From Salipiger sp. CCB-MM3 (GTDB taxonomy: Bacteria > Pseudomonadota > Alphaproteobacteria > Rhodobacterales > Rhodobacteraceae): DNA of 64,000 nt. A program made the translations under genes and the position numbers. Position 1 is the stretch's first letter. Every line of letters begins with the position of its first letter. The stretch covers positions 2,307,001-2,371,000 of the forward strand of contig NZ_CP014595.1 of NCBI RefSeq assembly GCF_001687105.1, written 5' to 3'. Positions 17,758 to 25,510 of the stretch are shown here, piece by piece. Below the pieces are notes generated by a model that saw only the letters and a program-made list of their open reading frames with translations, did not search any database and was not told the DNA's origin.

Positions 17758-18070
17758 TGATCGCTCCTCCCTAAAAACGATCGGATTTCTGAAGTCCGTG
17801 GTTCTTGGTAGCGCTGCCTTACGGATGCGTCAACAGGTTTACGTAATCGGCATCCTTGGTCAACTTTGCGGCGCTCGTTGTCAGGGGATGTACGCCTGTG
17901 GGCCCCTGTGTCTTCCCATGCCACAGCGCGGCACAAATCCATTGCCCGTTTCGGAATATTGCGGCAGCTGCCCTAGCGTCCATGATAGCCCTGTGCTTCG
18001 GAGCCCTTTTGGGACTATCTCCGCCAAGTTCAGGAAATTCAGGAAGTTCAGGCCAGTGACGGAGCAAGCG
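17758..18070. other. Divergent intergenic region between fadL and the thioesterase gene
   Basis: This 313-base gap holds the fadL promoter region on the minus strand, with the operator-like GCGTCA-N4-GTTTACGTA at 17827-17845, and must also hold the promoter of the thioesterase on the plus strand. Its middle (17880-18060) is of lower GC and contains open frames without recognisable domains or ribosome-binding sites; I see no convincing gene there. Confidence 0.5.
17827..17845. promoter_or_regulatory. Candidate MerR operator in the fadL promoter
   Basis: GCGTCA, ACAG, GTTTACGTA. On the minus strand this is TACGTAAAC-CT-GTTGACGCA, an imperfect inverted repeat of half-site GTTkACGy. It contains TTGACG (17833 to 17828), a good -35 element, followed 17 bases on by TACCAA. 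It matches the site at 14552-14570. Confidence 0.5.
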
Positions 18071-18550
18071 ATGGACCCGCGCAAACTAGAGATGACCGTG
18101 TTGATGACGCCCGACATGGCGAATTTCAGCGGCAAGGTGCATGGCGGGGCTTTGCTCAACCTGCTCGACCGCGTCGCCTTTTCCTGCGCCTCGCGGTTTT
18201 CCGGGCGCTACGCGGTGACGCTCTCGGTGGATCAGGTGACCTTCAAACAGCCGATCAACGTGGGCGAGTTGGTCACCTTCCGCGCCAGCGTGAACCATGC
18301 CGGGCGCACCTCGATGGAGATCGGCATCCGGGTCGAGGCCGAGGATATCCGCAAGGGCACCCGCCGCCACACGAACTCGTGCTACTTCACCATGGTGGCG
18401 GTGGATGACGACGGCAAACCGGCCGAAGTGCCTGATCTGAAGGTCGAAAACGAGCTGGAGAAAAAGCGCCACCACGCCGCCGGTATGCGCAAGAAACTGC
18501 GCCGCCAGTTCGAAGAGGAAATGCGCAAGGCCGCCGCGGGCGAGATCTGA
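18071..18550 (+). CDS. Acyl-CoA thioesterase of the YciA-like hotdog family
   Basis: A 159-residue hotdog protein. The start at 18071 follows GGAGCAAGCG. The conserved pattern MANFSGKVHGGALLNLLDRVAFSCASRFSG carries the catalytic Asn/His-Gly-Gly region of the acyl-CoA hydrolase group. The C-terminal quarter (from about 125) is a charged helix, KKRHHAAGMRKKLRRQFEEEMRKAA, that may mediate oligomerisation. It hydrolyses acyl-CoA to free fatty acid and CoA and is divergent from the fad locus, so a link to acyl-CoA homeostasis is plausible. A clear terminator follows. Confidence 0.88.
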   Translation: MDPRKLEMTVLMTPDMANFSGKVHGGALLNLLDRVAFSCASRFSGRYAVTLSVDQVTFKQPINVGELVTFRASVNHAGRTSMEIGIRVEAEDIRKGTRRHTNSCYFTMVAVDDDGKPAEVPDLKVENELEKKRHHAAGMRKKLRRQFEEEMRKAAAGEI

Positions 18551-18558
18551 CGCCGCCT

Positions 18559-18572
18559 GTCCCCGCGGGGAC
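18559..18572. repeat. 14-bp palindrome GTCCCCGCGGGGAC, copy 1
   Basis: A perfect palindrome just after the thioesterase stop. Identical copies are at 40533-40546 (inside a terminator stem) and 42011-42024 (inside pabC coding sequence). Confidence 0.6.
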
Positions 18573-18597
18573 GGGTTTAGTCTTGCGCCTTTTGCAG

Positions 18598-18629
18598 CGC
18601 CCTGCCGTTTCGGCGGGGCGTTTTCTTTT
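18598..18629 (+). terminator. Rho-independent terminator after the thioesterase gene
   Basis: CGCCCTGCCG and CGGCGGGGCG pair over 10 bp (one T-G) around a TTT loop, followed by TTTTCTTTT. Confidence 0.85.
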
Positions 18630-18697
18630 GCGCAGCCGGACAAGGGCCGCCTCAGGGGGCAGGGCGGGCAATGTGTTGCCGCGGCGTAAGATCACAG

Positions 18698-18725
18698 TTG
18701 ACGCAGCTTTGGTATACCATATACC
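18698..18725 (+). promoter_or_regulatory. Promoter overlapping a GntR-type operator
   Basis: TTGACG (18698-18703) and TATACC (18720-18725), spaced 16 bases, make a plausible sigma-70 promoter. GGTATACCATATACC (18711-18725) is an inverted repeat (GGTATA-CCA-TATACC) covering the spacer and -10 box, the kind of site FCD-type GntR repressors use. The GTG start of the gene lies 28 bases downstream. This suggests autorepression by the regulator encoded directly behind it. Confidence 0.7.
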
Positions 18726-18752
18726 GTTTGGCCAAGTGGAGGAGACTTGACC

Positions 18753-20492
18753 GTGGATGCAACCGTTCAGCGCGATCCCGCGCAGAAGCTGTCCGACCGT
18801 GCCCGCGACGCCATTCGTGACCAGATCATCGCCGGAGACCTGCCCATGGGGGCGGTGCTGCGCGAGAGCGAAATGGCGGCGACGCTCGGCATGTCGAAAA
18901 TCCCGGTGCGCGAAGCACTGGTGCAGCTTGAATGCGAGGGGATGATTACCCTCAGCCCGAACCGCAGCCCGCGGGTGTTTGAGATGTCTCTGGACGATAT
19001 CCGCAGCCTTGGTGAGCTGCGCGAAATGCTGGAGCTTGAGGCGCTGCGGCTGGCGATTGCGCGGCGGGCGCTGCCGCTTTCGGGGCGTCTGCGCGAGATC
19101 GCCGCGCGGATGCGTGACGCGCTCTCGGGGCAGGATGCGCGCAGCTACAAGGCGCTCGACAATGAGTTTCACCACGCGATCTTTGCCGACTGCGGCAACG
19201 TCTATCTGGAAAAGACGCATCACATGCTGTCGTTCCGCATTCAGGCGCTGCGCAACAAGCTGAGCCGCGAGCCCGAGCTCAACGAACGCTCCTTTGCCGA
19301 ACATGAGCAGCTGATCGACCTGATCGACGCAGGCCAGACCGACGAGGCCGCGGCGCTGCTGCGCAGCCATATCCGCGACACCACGCAGAACTACCTTGCG
19401 CAGGAAGGGGCCAGCGCCGCGCCGCGCCCGCCAGCGCGGGTGATGCAGGCGCAGATGGAGGGTTTTGCGGGAGCCGCCATGGAGGCTGCGGGCTGCGATG
19501 CCGAGACCCGCGCCGCAGTGATCCGCGCGCTGAGCCATGCTTCGGCGCTGGGGGTGGACACCCACGGCTATCGGTTGCTGCCGCATTACCTCGAAGGCTT
19601 CAGCAAGGGCCGCCTCAATCCCGCGCCGCAGCTGCGCTTCGTGTCCGAAAGCGCCGGGGCGGCGCTGCTCGACGGCGATGATGCCCATGGCGCGCGGGCA
19701 ACCTATGCTGCTGTCGATAAGGCCATTGCGCTGGCCCGCGCCTCGGGCTCGGGGGCGGTGGCGATCCGCGGCAGCTCGCACTTCGGGGCCGCGGGGGCTT
19801 ATGCCAAGGCCATCGCCGACGCCGGGCTGCTGGGGTTCTGCTTTTGCAATTCCGACAGTTTTGTCCGCCTTCATGGCGGGGCAGAGACCTTTCACGGCAC
19901 CAACCCCATCTCTATGGCCGGACCGGCGGGAGAGGGGCAGGAGCCGTGGCTCTTTGACATGGCGACCAGTGCGATCCCCTTCAACAAGGTACAGCTGAGC
20001 CGCGCTTTAGGGATCGAACTGCCTGCGGACACCGCCTCGAACGGGCGGGGCGAGAATGTCACCGACCCCGAGCAGGCCGCCATGCTGGCGCCGCTTGGTG
20101 GCGAGTTCGGCTACAAGGGCGCAGGGCTTGCGGGCATTTCCGAGATCCTCAGCACCGCCCTGTCGGGCGCGCCGCTGAGCTTCGAACTGCCCGGCATGAT
20201 TTCCGACGACATGGAAACGCCGCGGGGGCTTGGTGCCTTCGTCATGGCGTTTGACCCGGCGGCGTTTGCCGGGCTCGACATCTTTACCGGCACCATCCGT
20301 CGCTACCGCGACGCCATTCGCGGCTCGAAGGCCGCGCAGGGCGCCGAGGTCATGGCGGCGGGCGACCGGGAGTGGGCCGAGGCCGCGCGGCGCAAGCTGC
20401 ATGGCATGACGCTCGATCAGACCGCGGTCGAGGCGCTGGGGCGCTTCGCTGCCGAGAAAGGCATCCCGCCATTGGAGGTGGTGGGCGGCTGA
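18753..20492 (+). CDS. GntR/FCD transcription factor fused to an Ldh_2-family 2-hydroxyacid dehydrogenase
   Basis: The start chosen is GTG 18753, eight bases past GGAG, giving 579 residues; TTG 18747 is too close to the same site. Residues about 10-75 are a GntR winged helix (MSKIPVREALVQLECEGMITLSPNRSPRV). Residues 85-212 are an FCD ligand domain with the metal-binding set Asp136, His140, His184 and His206. A short Ala/Pro linker (215-229) joins a full Ldh_2/MDH2-type oxidoreductase (about 230-579): GVDTHG with catalytic His271, SSHFGAAGAY, GTNP, FDMATS and GGEFGYKGAGL. Such enzymes (about 340-350 residues alone) use NAD(P) on 2-hydroxy/2-keto acids. The frame is unbroken and no ribosome-binding site precedes the second part. 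TRAP and sugar-acid genes follow, so this is probably the locus regulator with a built-in enzyme. Confidence 0.88.
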   Translation: MDATVQRDPAQKLSDRARDAIRDQIIAGDLPMGAVLRESEMAATLGMSKIPVREALVQLECEGMITLSPNRSPRVFEMSLDDIRSLGELREMLELEALRLAIARRALPLSGRLREIAARMRDALSGQDARSYKALDNEFHHAIFADCGNVYLEKTHHMLSFRIQALRNKLSREPELNERSFAEHEQLIDLIDAGQTDEAAALLRSHIRDTTQNYLAQEGASAAPRPPARVMQAQMEGFAGAAMEAAGCDAETRAAVIRALSHASALGVDTHGYRLLPHYLEGFSKGRLNPAPQLRFVSESAGAALLDGDDAHGARATYAAVDKAIALARASGSGAVAIRGSSHFGAAGAYAKAIADAGLLGFCFCNSDSFVRLHGGAETFHGTNPISMAGPAGEGQEPWLFDMATSAIPFNKVQLSRALGIELPADTASNGRGENVTDPEQAAMLAPLGGEFGYKGAGLAGISEILSTALSGAPLSFELPGMISDDMETPRGLGAFVMAFDPAAFAGLDIFTGTIRRYRDAIRGSKAAQGAEVMAAGDREWAEAARRKLHGMTLDQTAVEALGRFAAEKGIPPLEVVGG

Positions 20493-20548
20493 AAAGGGTC
20501 CGTGTCGCAAGCGGACCGAAATTTTGGGAATTTAGGGAGGAGAACCAA

Positions 20549-21541
20549 ATGACCCGGATCACCAAGACGGTGGCACTACTGACGACCGCTGCGGCGGCCC
20601 TCACCGCGGCGCTGCCCGCAACCGCGCAGCAGGCCGAGCGCGTGCTCAAGTTCGCGCATGTCTACGAGGCGTCCGAGCCCTATCACACCTGCGCCGTGGC
20701 GGCGAACGACGCGCTGATGGCGGCCACCGACAACCGCCTCGGCATCGAGGTCTTCCCGGCTTCGACGCTGGGCAAGGAGTCGGACATCAACGAGGGCCTC
20801 AGCCTCGGTACGGTCGACATCATCTACACCGGCCAGCTGTTCGCCGGGCGCTATTACGGCCCGCTGGCGATCGGCGGCGCGCCCTTCATGTTCCGCGACT
20901 ACGATCATTGGGACGCTTTCCGCAATTCCGACCTCTTCTCGGAGCTGACCCAAGGCTACACCGACGCCACCGGCAACCATGTGACCTCGCTCACCTATTA
21001 CGGGCTGCGCCATGTCACCTCGAACACGCCGATCACCGCGCCCGGTGACATGGACGGGCTGAAGATCCGCGTGCCCAATGCGCCGCTCTACATGATGTTC
21101 CCGAAAGCCACCGGCGCGAACCCGACGCCGATCGCCTTTGCCGAGGTCTATCTGGCGCTGCAGCAGGGCACGGTGGACGCGCAGGAAAATCCGCTGCCGA
21201 CCATCCAGGCCAAGAAGTTCTATGAGGTGCAGTCCAACATCAACCTCACCGGCCACATCACCGACGCGCTGCTGACCATCGTCGGCGGGCCGACGTGGAC
21301 CAGCATTTCCGAAGAGGATCAGGGCGCGCTCGAGACCGTGCTCGACGATGCGGCGGATTGCGCCACCGAGCAGGTGATCGACGCCGAGAACAGCCTGCAA
21401 GACTGGTTCACCGAGCAGGGCGTGACGGTCAACGAAGTGGATCGCGGCCCGTTCATCGAGGCGGTGAAGGTCATGCACAACGGCGACATGGCGACCTGGG
21501 ATCAGGAGACCTACGACCGCCTGCAGGCCATCGGCGGCTGA
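20549..21541 (+). CDS. dctP: TRAP transporter substrate-binding protein
   Basis: A 330-residue periplasmic protein starting at ATG 20549, behind GGGAGGAG. The signal peptide spans about 1-26 (ending ATAQQ). The mature part has the DctP fold markers: LKFAHVYEASEPYHTCA at the start, the LKIRVPNAPLY segment whose Arg contacts the substrate carboxylate, and AFAEVYLALQQGTVDAQENPLPTI. It captures an organic acid and hands it to the DctQM membrane part encoded next. Given the catabolic genes downstream, a sugar acid is the likely ligand. It lies 56 bases after the GntR-Ldh_2 fusion gene. Confidence 0.93.
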   Translation: MTRITKTVALLTTAAAALTAALPATAQQAERVLKFAHVYEASEPYHTCAVAANDALMAATDNRLGIEVFPASTLGKESDINEGLSLGTVDIIYTGQLFAGRYYGPLAIGGAPFMFRDYDHWDAFRNSDLFSELTQGYTDATGNHVTSLTYYGLRHVTSNTPITAPGDMDGLKIRVPNAPLYMMFPKATGANPTPIAFAEVYLALQQGTVDAQENPLPTIQAKKFYEVQSNINLTGHITDALLTIVGGPTWTSISEEDQGALETVLDDAADCATEQVIDAENSLQDWFTEQGVTVNEVDRGPFIEAVKVMHNGDMATWDQETYDRLQAIGG

Positions 21542-21610
21542 TCCGATCCGATGCAAAGGCCCGGCCGGCAGCCGCCGGTCGGGCGCCCCTCATATTTCGA
21601 GGCGCTTTTG

Positions 21611-22195
21611 ATGTATGACGACACAAAACCGGCAGAGCCCGGGCCCGAGGATCACAGCCTCCATCTCGCCGATGAGGATGCGGCAGAGATCGACCTGTCG
21701 GACATCCGCTGGCAGGATGCGCTGGTGCTGGGCCTGTTCTGGGTGCTGGCGCTGGTGGTCTTCCTGCAGTTCTTCACCCGTTACGTGCTGAACGACTCGC
21801 TGGGCTGGACCGAAGAGATCGCCCGCTACCTGTTGATCGGCGTGACCTTCGCCGGATCGGTCATGGCAGCGCGCAAGAACAGCCATATCGCGGTGGAATT
21901 CATCTACCGCTGGGCGCCGCGCCCGCTGCGGCGGGTGATGCAGGGGGTGATCGACCTGATCACCACCGGCTTCTTTGCCACGCTCGCCTATCTGTCGGGG
22001 CAACTGGCCACGCGCACCGGCGGTATGATGGTCTCGATCGATGTGCCCAAGGCCTATGTCTACTGGTTCGTCGCGGTCTGTTTTGCGGGCATGGCCCTCT
22101 TTTCCGCGATCAACGGTCTGCGGCACCTGTCGAGCGGCACCAGCCGGCTCATCGACCCCGAAGCCCATGCGGACGACGTCCGCGCCATCGACTAG
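21611..22195 (+). CDS. dctQ: TRAP transporter small membrane subunit
   Basis: A 194-residue DctQ-type protein. The start at ATG 21611 is preferred because it follows GAGGCG, while the upstream in-frame ATG at 21551 would add a hydrophilic stretch without a good site. A hydrophilic N-tail (1-35) is followed by four membrane helices. The conserved pattern RYVLNDSLGWTEEIARYLLIGVTFAGSVMAARKNSHIAVEF sits between helices 1 and 2. It bridges the binding protein and the large DctM subunit. Confidence 0.92.
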   Translation: MYDDTKPAEPGPEDHSLHLADEDAAEIDLSDIRWQDALVLGLFWVLALVVFLQFFTRYVLNDSLGWTEEIARYLLIGVTFAGSVMAARKNSHIAVEFIYRWAPRPLRRVMQGVIDLITTGFFATLAYLSGQLATRTGGMMVSIDVPKAYVYWFVAVCFAGMALFSAINGLRHLSSGTSRLIDPEAHADDVRAID

Positions 22196-22203
22196 GATCC
22201 ACC

Positions 22204-23481
22204 ATGACCATCACACTTCTTTTCGTGCTGCTGCTGGTGCTCATCATGCTGGGCGTGCCGGTGGCCATCGCGCTGGCGGGCGCTTCGCTCGCCTTCATCT
22301 TGTCGGGCACCGTGCCGCCCATGGTGGTGGCGCACCGCATGGTGAACGGGGTCGACAGCTTCCCGCTGCTTGCCGTGCCCTTCTTCATTCTTGCGGGCAA
22401 CCTGATGAACACCGCTGGGATCACCGAGCGGATCTTCAACTTTGCGCTGGCGCTGGTCGGCTGGATGCGCGGCGGGCTCGGTCATGTGAACGTTGGCGCC
22501 TCGGTGATCTTCGCGGGCATGTCCGGCGCGGCGGTGGCCGACGCGGGCGGGCTTGGCGCCATCGAGATCAAGGCGATGCGCGACGCGGGCTATAAGACCG
22601 ACTTCGCGGTCGGCATCACCGCGGCCTCCTCGACCATCGGGCCGATCATTCCGCCGTCGCTGCCGATGGTGATTTACGGCGTGGTCGCCGGGGCCTCGAT
22701 CGGCCAGCTGTTCGCCGCGGGCTTCATCCCCGGCCTCGTCATGGCGGTGGCGCTGATGCTGATGGTGGGCTTCTTCGCCCGGCGTCGCGGCTTCGCGCGG
22801 GACCAGCCCTTCGCGATGAAGATCCTCGGCCACAGCTTCAAGCGTGCCTTCCTGTCGCTGATGACCCCGGTGATCATCGTCGGAGGCATCCTGTCGGGCG
22901 CCTTCACCCCGACCGAGGCCGCCGTGGCCGCCTGTGCCTATGCCATGTTCCTTGGCGCGGTGGTCTATCGCACGCTCACCCTGCGCCGGCTGATCCGCGT
23001 CAGCTACGACACGATCGAGACCACCTCGGTGGTGCTGCTGGTGGTCGGGGCGGCGTCGATCTTCGCGTGGATCCTCACCTCGAACCGGGTGCCCGAGATG
23101 GCGGCGAACCTGCTGCTTGGCGCGTCGGACAATCCGTGGGTGATCCTGCTGCTGATCAACCTGATCCTGCTGATCGTCGGCTGCTTCATGGAGACGGTGG
23201 CGGCGATCACCATCCTCGTGCCGGTGCTTCTGCCGGTGGCGGTGACGCTGGGCATCGATCCGGTGCATTTCGGCGTGGTGGTGGTGCTCAACCTGATGCT
23301 GGGGCTGCTGACGCCGCCGGTGGGCATGGTGCTCTACGTGCTGAGCCGGGTAGCCAACATCCCGTTCGAGCGGGCGCTGTCGGGCACCGCGCCCTTCCTG
23401 ATCCCGCTGGTGATCGTGCTGCTGCTCGTCACCTTCGTGCCGGGCATCACCATGTGGCTGCCGACGCTGCTCTACCGCTGA
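22204..23481 (+). CDS. dctM: TRAP transporter large permease subunit
   Basis: A 425-residue DctM-type protein with about 12 hydrophobic segments, beginning eight bases after the dctQ stop. It shows the family motifs PLLAVPFFILAGNLM, FAGMSGAAVADAGGLGAIEIKAM and SSTIGPIIPPSLPMVIYG, repeated in the second half as LNLMLGLLTPPVGMVLYV. It drives sodium- or proton-coupled uptake of the ligand bound by DctP. A terminator follows immediately, closing the first transcription unit of the locus. Confidence 0.94.
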   Translation: MTITLLFVLLLVLIMLGVPVAIALAGASLAFILSGTVPPMVVAHRMVNGVDSFPLLAVPFFILAGNLMNTAGITERIFNFALALVGWMRGGLGHVNVGASVIFAGMSGAAVADAGGLGAIEIKAMRDAGYKTDFAVGITAASSTIGPIIPPSLPMVIYGVVAGASIGQLFAAGFIPGLVMAVALMLMVGFFARRRGFARDQPFAMKILGHSFKRAFLSLMTPVIIVGGILSGAFTPTEAAVAACAYAMFLGAVVYRTLTLRRLIRVSYDTIETTSVVLLVVGAASIFAWILTSNRVPEMAANLLLGASDNPWVILLLINLILLIVGCFMETVAAITILVPVLLPVAVTLGIDPVHFGVVVVLNLMLGLLTPPVGMVLYVLSRVANIPFERALSGTAPFLIPLVIVLLLVTFVPGITMWLPTLLYR

Positions 23482-23488
23482 CAAAGCC

Positions 23489-23518
23489 GCGCGTCGCCCT
23501 GCGGGGCGGCGCGCCTTT
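23489..23518 (+). terminator. Terminator after dctM
   Basis: GCGCGTCGCCC pairs with GGGCGGCGCGC (11 bp, one T-G) around TGCG, followed by CTTT. It separates the regulator-transporter unit from the catabolic unit. Confidence 0.7.
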
Positions 23519-23535
23519 CCTCCTCTCGCCTTACG

Positions 23536-23588
23536 TTGACAGGCTCACCGGCTGAAGTTTAGATATGAAGAGAATGTCCGGATATGAA
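23536..23588 (+). promoter_or_regulatory. Promoter of the catabolic operon with two GATATGAA repeats
   Basis: TTGACA (23536-23541) is followed after 18 bases by TAGATA (23560-23565) or after 16 by TTTAGA. GATATGAA occurs at 23562-23569 and again at 23581-23588, 19 bases apart, around the expected transcription start. No GGTATACC word like that at 18711 is present here. Confidence 0.55.
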
Positions 23589-23643
23589 TATCACGAGTGA
23601 TCAGACCCGGACCTTCCGTCAGCCCCAGCCGCCGAGGACCCAG

Positions 23644-23979
23644 ATGAGCGTTCAACGTCACGGCCAAATCATCGCCGTCGATCCAGAGGGGATCGCCGAG
23701 TACAAGCGCCTGCATGCCGCCGCATGGCCGCAGGTTCTGGAGATGATTTCCGTCTGCAACATCCGCAACTACTCGATCTTTCTGAAGGAGCCGGAAAACC
23801 TGCTCTTTGCCTATTTCGAGTATGTCGGAAATGACTTCGACGCGGACATGGCGAAGATGGCCGCCGATCCGGTCACGCAGGACTGGTGGTCGAAATGCAT
23901 GCCGCTGCAACGACCGCTAAAGACCCGCGCCGAGGGCGAATGGTGGGCCGAGGCCGAGGAGGTCTTTCACCATGACTAA
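23644..23979 (+). CDS. L-rhamnose mutarotase-like protein (RhaM/COG3254 family)
   Basis: The start at ATG 23644 (after CCGAGGACCC) gives 111 residues, the normal size. An upstream in-frame ATG at 23584 is less likely. Family features are visible: the YKRLHAAAWPQV helix with its His, NIRNYSIFL, LFAYFEYVG, and a C-terminal WW pair (TQDWWSK, EGEWWAE). Such ferredoxin-fold enzymes interconvert anomers of L-rhamnose or L-fucose. This supports a 6-deoxy-sugar or related aldose acid as the locus substrate. Its stop overlaps the next start (ATGACTAA). Confidence 0.85.
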   Translation: MSVQRHGQIIAVDPEGIAEYKRLHAAAWPQVLEMISVCNIRNYSIFLKEPENLLFAYFEYVGNDFDADMAKMAADPVTQDWWSKCMPLQRPLKTRAEGEWWAEAEEVFHHD

Positions 23980-24307
23980 ACCCGGCAGCACCATGTTTGG
24001 CCCGTTTCTGCTGCTCAGCCCGGCGGACAATGTTCTGGTCGCCCGCGCGGCGGTGGAAGAGGGCAGCGCCGTCCCGCTCGAAGGCGGCGAGATCACGCTC
24101 TCTCGCCCGATCCCGCTGGCGCATAAGATCGCCCGCCACGACATCGCCGAGGGCGCGCGGATCCTGAAATATGGCATGCCCATCGGCATCGCGACCGAAG
24201 CGATCCCCGCCGGGGCGCATGTGCATGTGCACAACATCCGCTCGGCCTATACGCCGACCCATATGCTGCAGGACGCCGACGGTCTCTCGGCGGGGGTGGC
24301 GCAATGA
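23972..24307 (+). CDS. UxaA-type dehydratase, N-terminal SAF-domain subunit
   Basis: A 111-residue SAF domain as found at the N-terminus of altronate/galactarate dehydratases (UxaA/GarD). It shows LAHKIARHDIAEGARILKYGMPIGIATEAIPAGAHVHVHN, where the GMPIG and HVHVHN segments carry the metal-site His. In E. coli UxaA this domain is fused to the catalytic part; here it is a separate chain whose stop overlaps the start of the larger subunit by four bases (ATGA at 24304). The two form one dehydratase converting a sugar acid to its 2-keto-3-deoxy acid. Confidence 0.88.
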   Translation: MTKPGSTMFGPFLLLSPADNVLVARAAVEEGSAVPLEGGEITLSRPIPLAHKIARHDIAEGARILKYGMPIGIATEAIPAGAHVHVHNIRSAYTPTHMLQDADGLSAGVAQ

Positions 24308-25494
24308 ACGGCTGGCTCAGACAGGACGGGCGCAAGGGCATCCGCAACACGGTCGTCGTCGCCTATCTGGTGGAATGCGCGCATTTCGTCGCCTCCAAGA
24401 TCGTCGCGGGGTTCCCCGATGACGACGTGCAGCTGATCGGTTTTCCCGGCTGCTACCCCAATGAATACGCCGCCACGATGATGGAGCGCCTGTGCACCCA
24501 TCCCAATGTTGGCGCGGTGCTTTTTGTCAGCTTGGGCTGCGAGAGCTTCGACAAGGTGCGGGCCTCGAAGGCGGTGGCGGACTCGGGCCGTCCGGTCAAG
24601 ACGCTGGTGATCCAGAAGGCGGGGGGCACCGCTTCGACCGTCTCCATGGGCCGCGACTGGGTGCGCGGCGCGCTGGCACAGGTGGCTGAGGTGCCGCAGG
24701 TGCCCATGGGCATGGACGAGCTGATCATCGGCACGGTCTGCGGCGGCTCCGACGGCACCTCGGGGATTTCGGGCAATCCGGCGGCGGGCAAGGCTTTTGA
24801 CCTGCTGGTCGATGCGGGCGCGGCCTGCATCTTCGAAGAGACCGGCGAGCTTATCGGCTGCGAAGAGATCATGGCCGAGCGTGCTGCGACGCCGGAACTG
24901 GGCCAGCTGCTGCGCGAGAGCGTGCAGAAGGCCGAGCGCTATTACGCGACGCTGGGCTACGGCAGCTTTGCCGCAGGCAATGCGGCGGGCGGGCTTTCGA
25001 CCATCGAGGAAAAGAGCCTCGGCGCCTATGTCAAATCCGGCGACAGCCCGATCGCAGGGCTGATCAAGCCCGGGGATGTGCCGCCGCGCGGCGGGCTCTA
25101 TCTGATGGATGTGGTGCCCGACGGAGAGGTGCGTTTCGGCTTTCCCAACATTTCGGACAATGCCGAAATTGTCGAGATGATCGCCAGCGGCGCGCATCTG
25201 TCGCTCTTCGTCACCGGGCGCGGCTCGGTGGTCGGATCCGCCATTTCTCCGGTCATCAAGATCTGCGCCAACCCCGAGACCTACAGAAACCTGTCTGATG
25301 ACATGGACGTCAACGCCGGAGACATCATAGAAGGGAAGCGCAGCATCGAGCAGGTGGGGCGCGAGATTTTCGAACTTGTGGGCCGCGTGGCAGGCGGCGC
25401 GCAGACCAAGTCCGAGGCGCTGGGGCATCGGGAGTTCATCCTGACCTACAAGAGTTTCGAACCTATCGGGCCGGCCTGCCTGCCGGCCGCATGA
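24304..25494 (+). CDS. UxaA-type dehydratase, catalytic subunit
   Basis: A 396-residue protein matching the C-terminal part of UxaA/GarD: GYLRxDGRxGIRN-like start (WLRQDGRKGIRNTVVVAYLVEC), GFPGCYPN, a SLGCES cysteine, GTVCGGSDGTSGISGNPAAG, and an EETGELIGCEE segment. The conserved cysteines probably bind iron. It is the dehydratase partner of the SAF subunit just upstream. Known members act on D-altronate, galactarate or L-fuconate-like acids. The downstream SDR and FAH genes favour an acid handled by the diketo route. Slightly shorter than a full UxaA core, with no lesion visible. Confidence 0.88.
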   Translation: MNGWLRQDGRKGIRNTVVVAYLVECAHFVASKIVAGFPDDDVQLIGFPGCYPNEYAATMMERLCTHPNVGAVLFVSLGCESFDKVRASKAVADSGRPVKTLVIQKAGGTASTVSMGRDWVRGALAQVAEVPQVPMGMDELIIGTVCGGSDGTSGISGNPAAGKAFDLLVDAGAACIFEETGELIGCEEIMAERAATPELGQLLRESVQKAERYYATLGYGSFAAGNAAGGLSTIEEKSLGAYVKSGDSPIAGLIKPGDVPPRGGLYLMDVVPDGEVRFGFPNISDNAEIVEMIASGAHLSLFVTGRGSVVGSAISPVIKICANPETYRNLSDDMDVNAGDIIEGKRSIEQVGREIFELVGRVAGGAQTKSEALGHREFILTYKSFEPIGPACLPAA

Positions 25495-25510
25495 CGCAAA
25501 AGGAGGAGTC

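Noticed and set aside
18711..18725. The GGTATACC site as an insertion-sequence end
   Set aside because: No matching partner end or transposase is near; its position in a promoter makes an operator far more likely.
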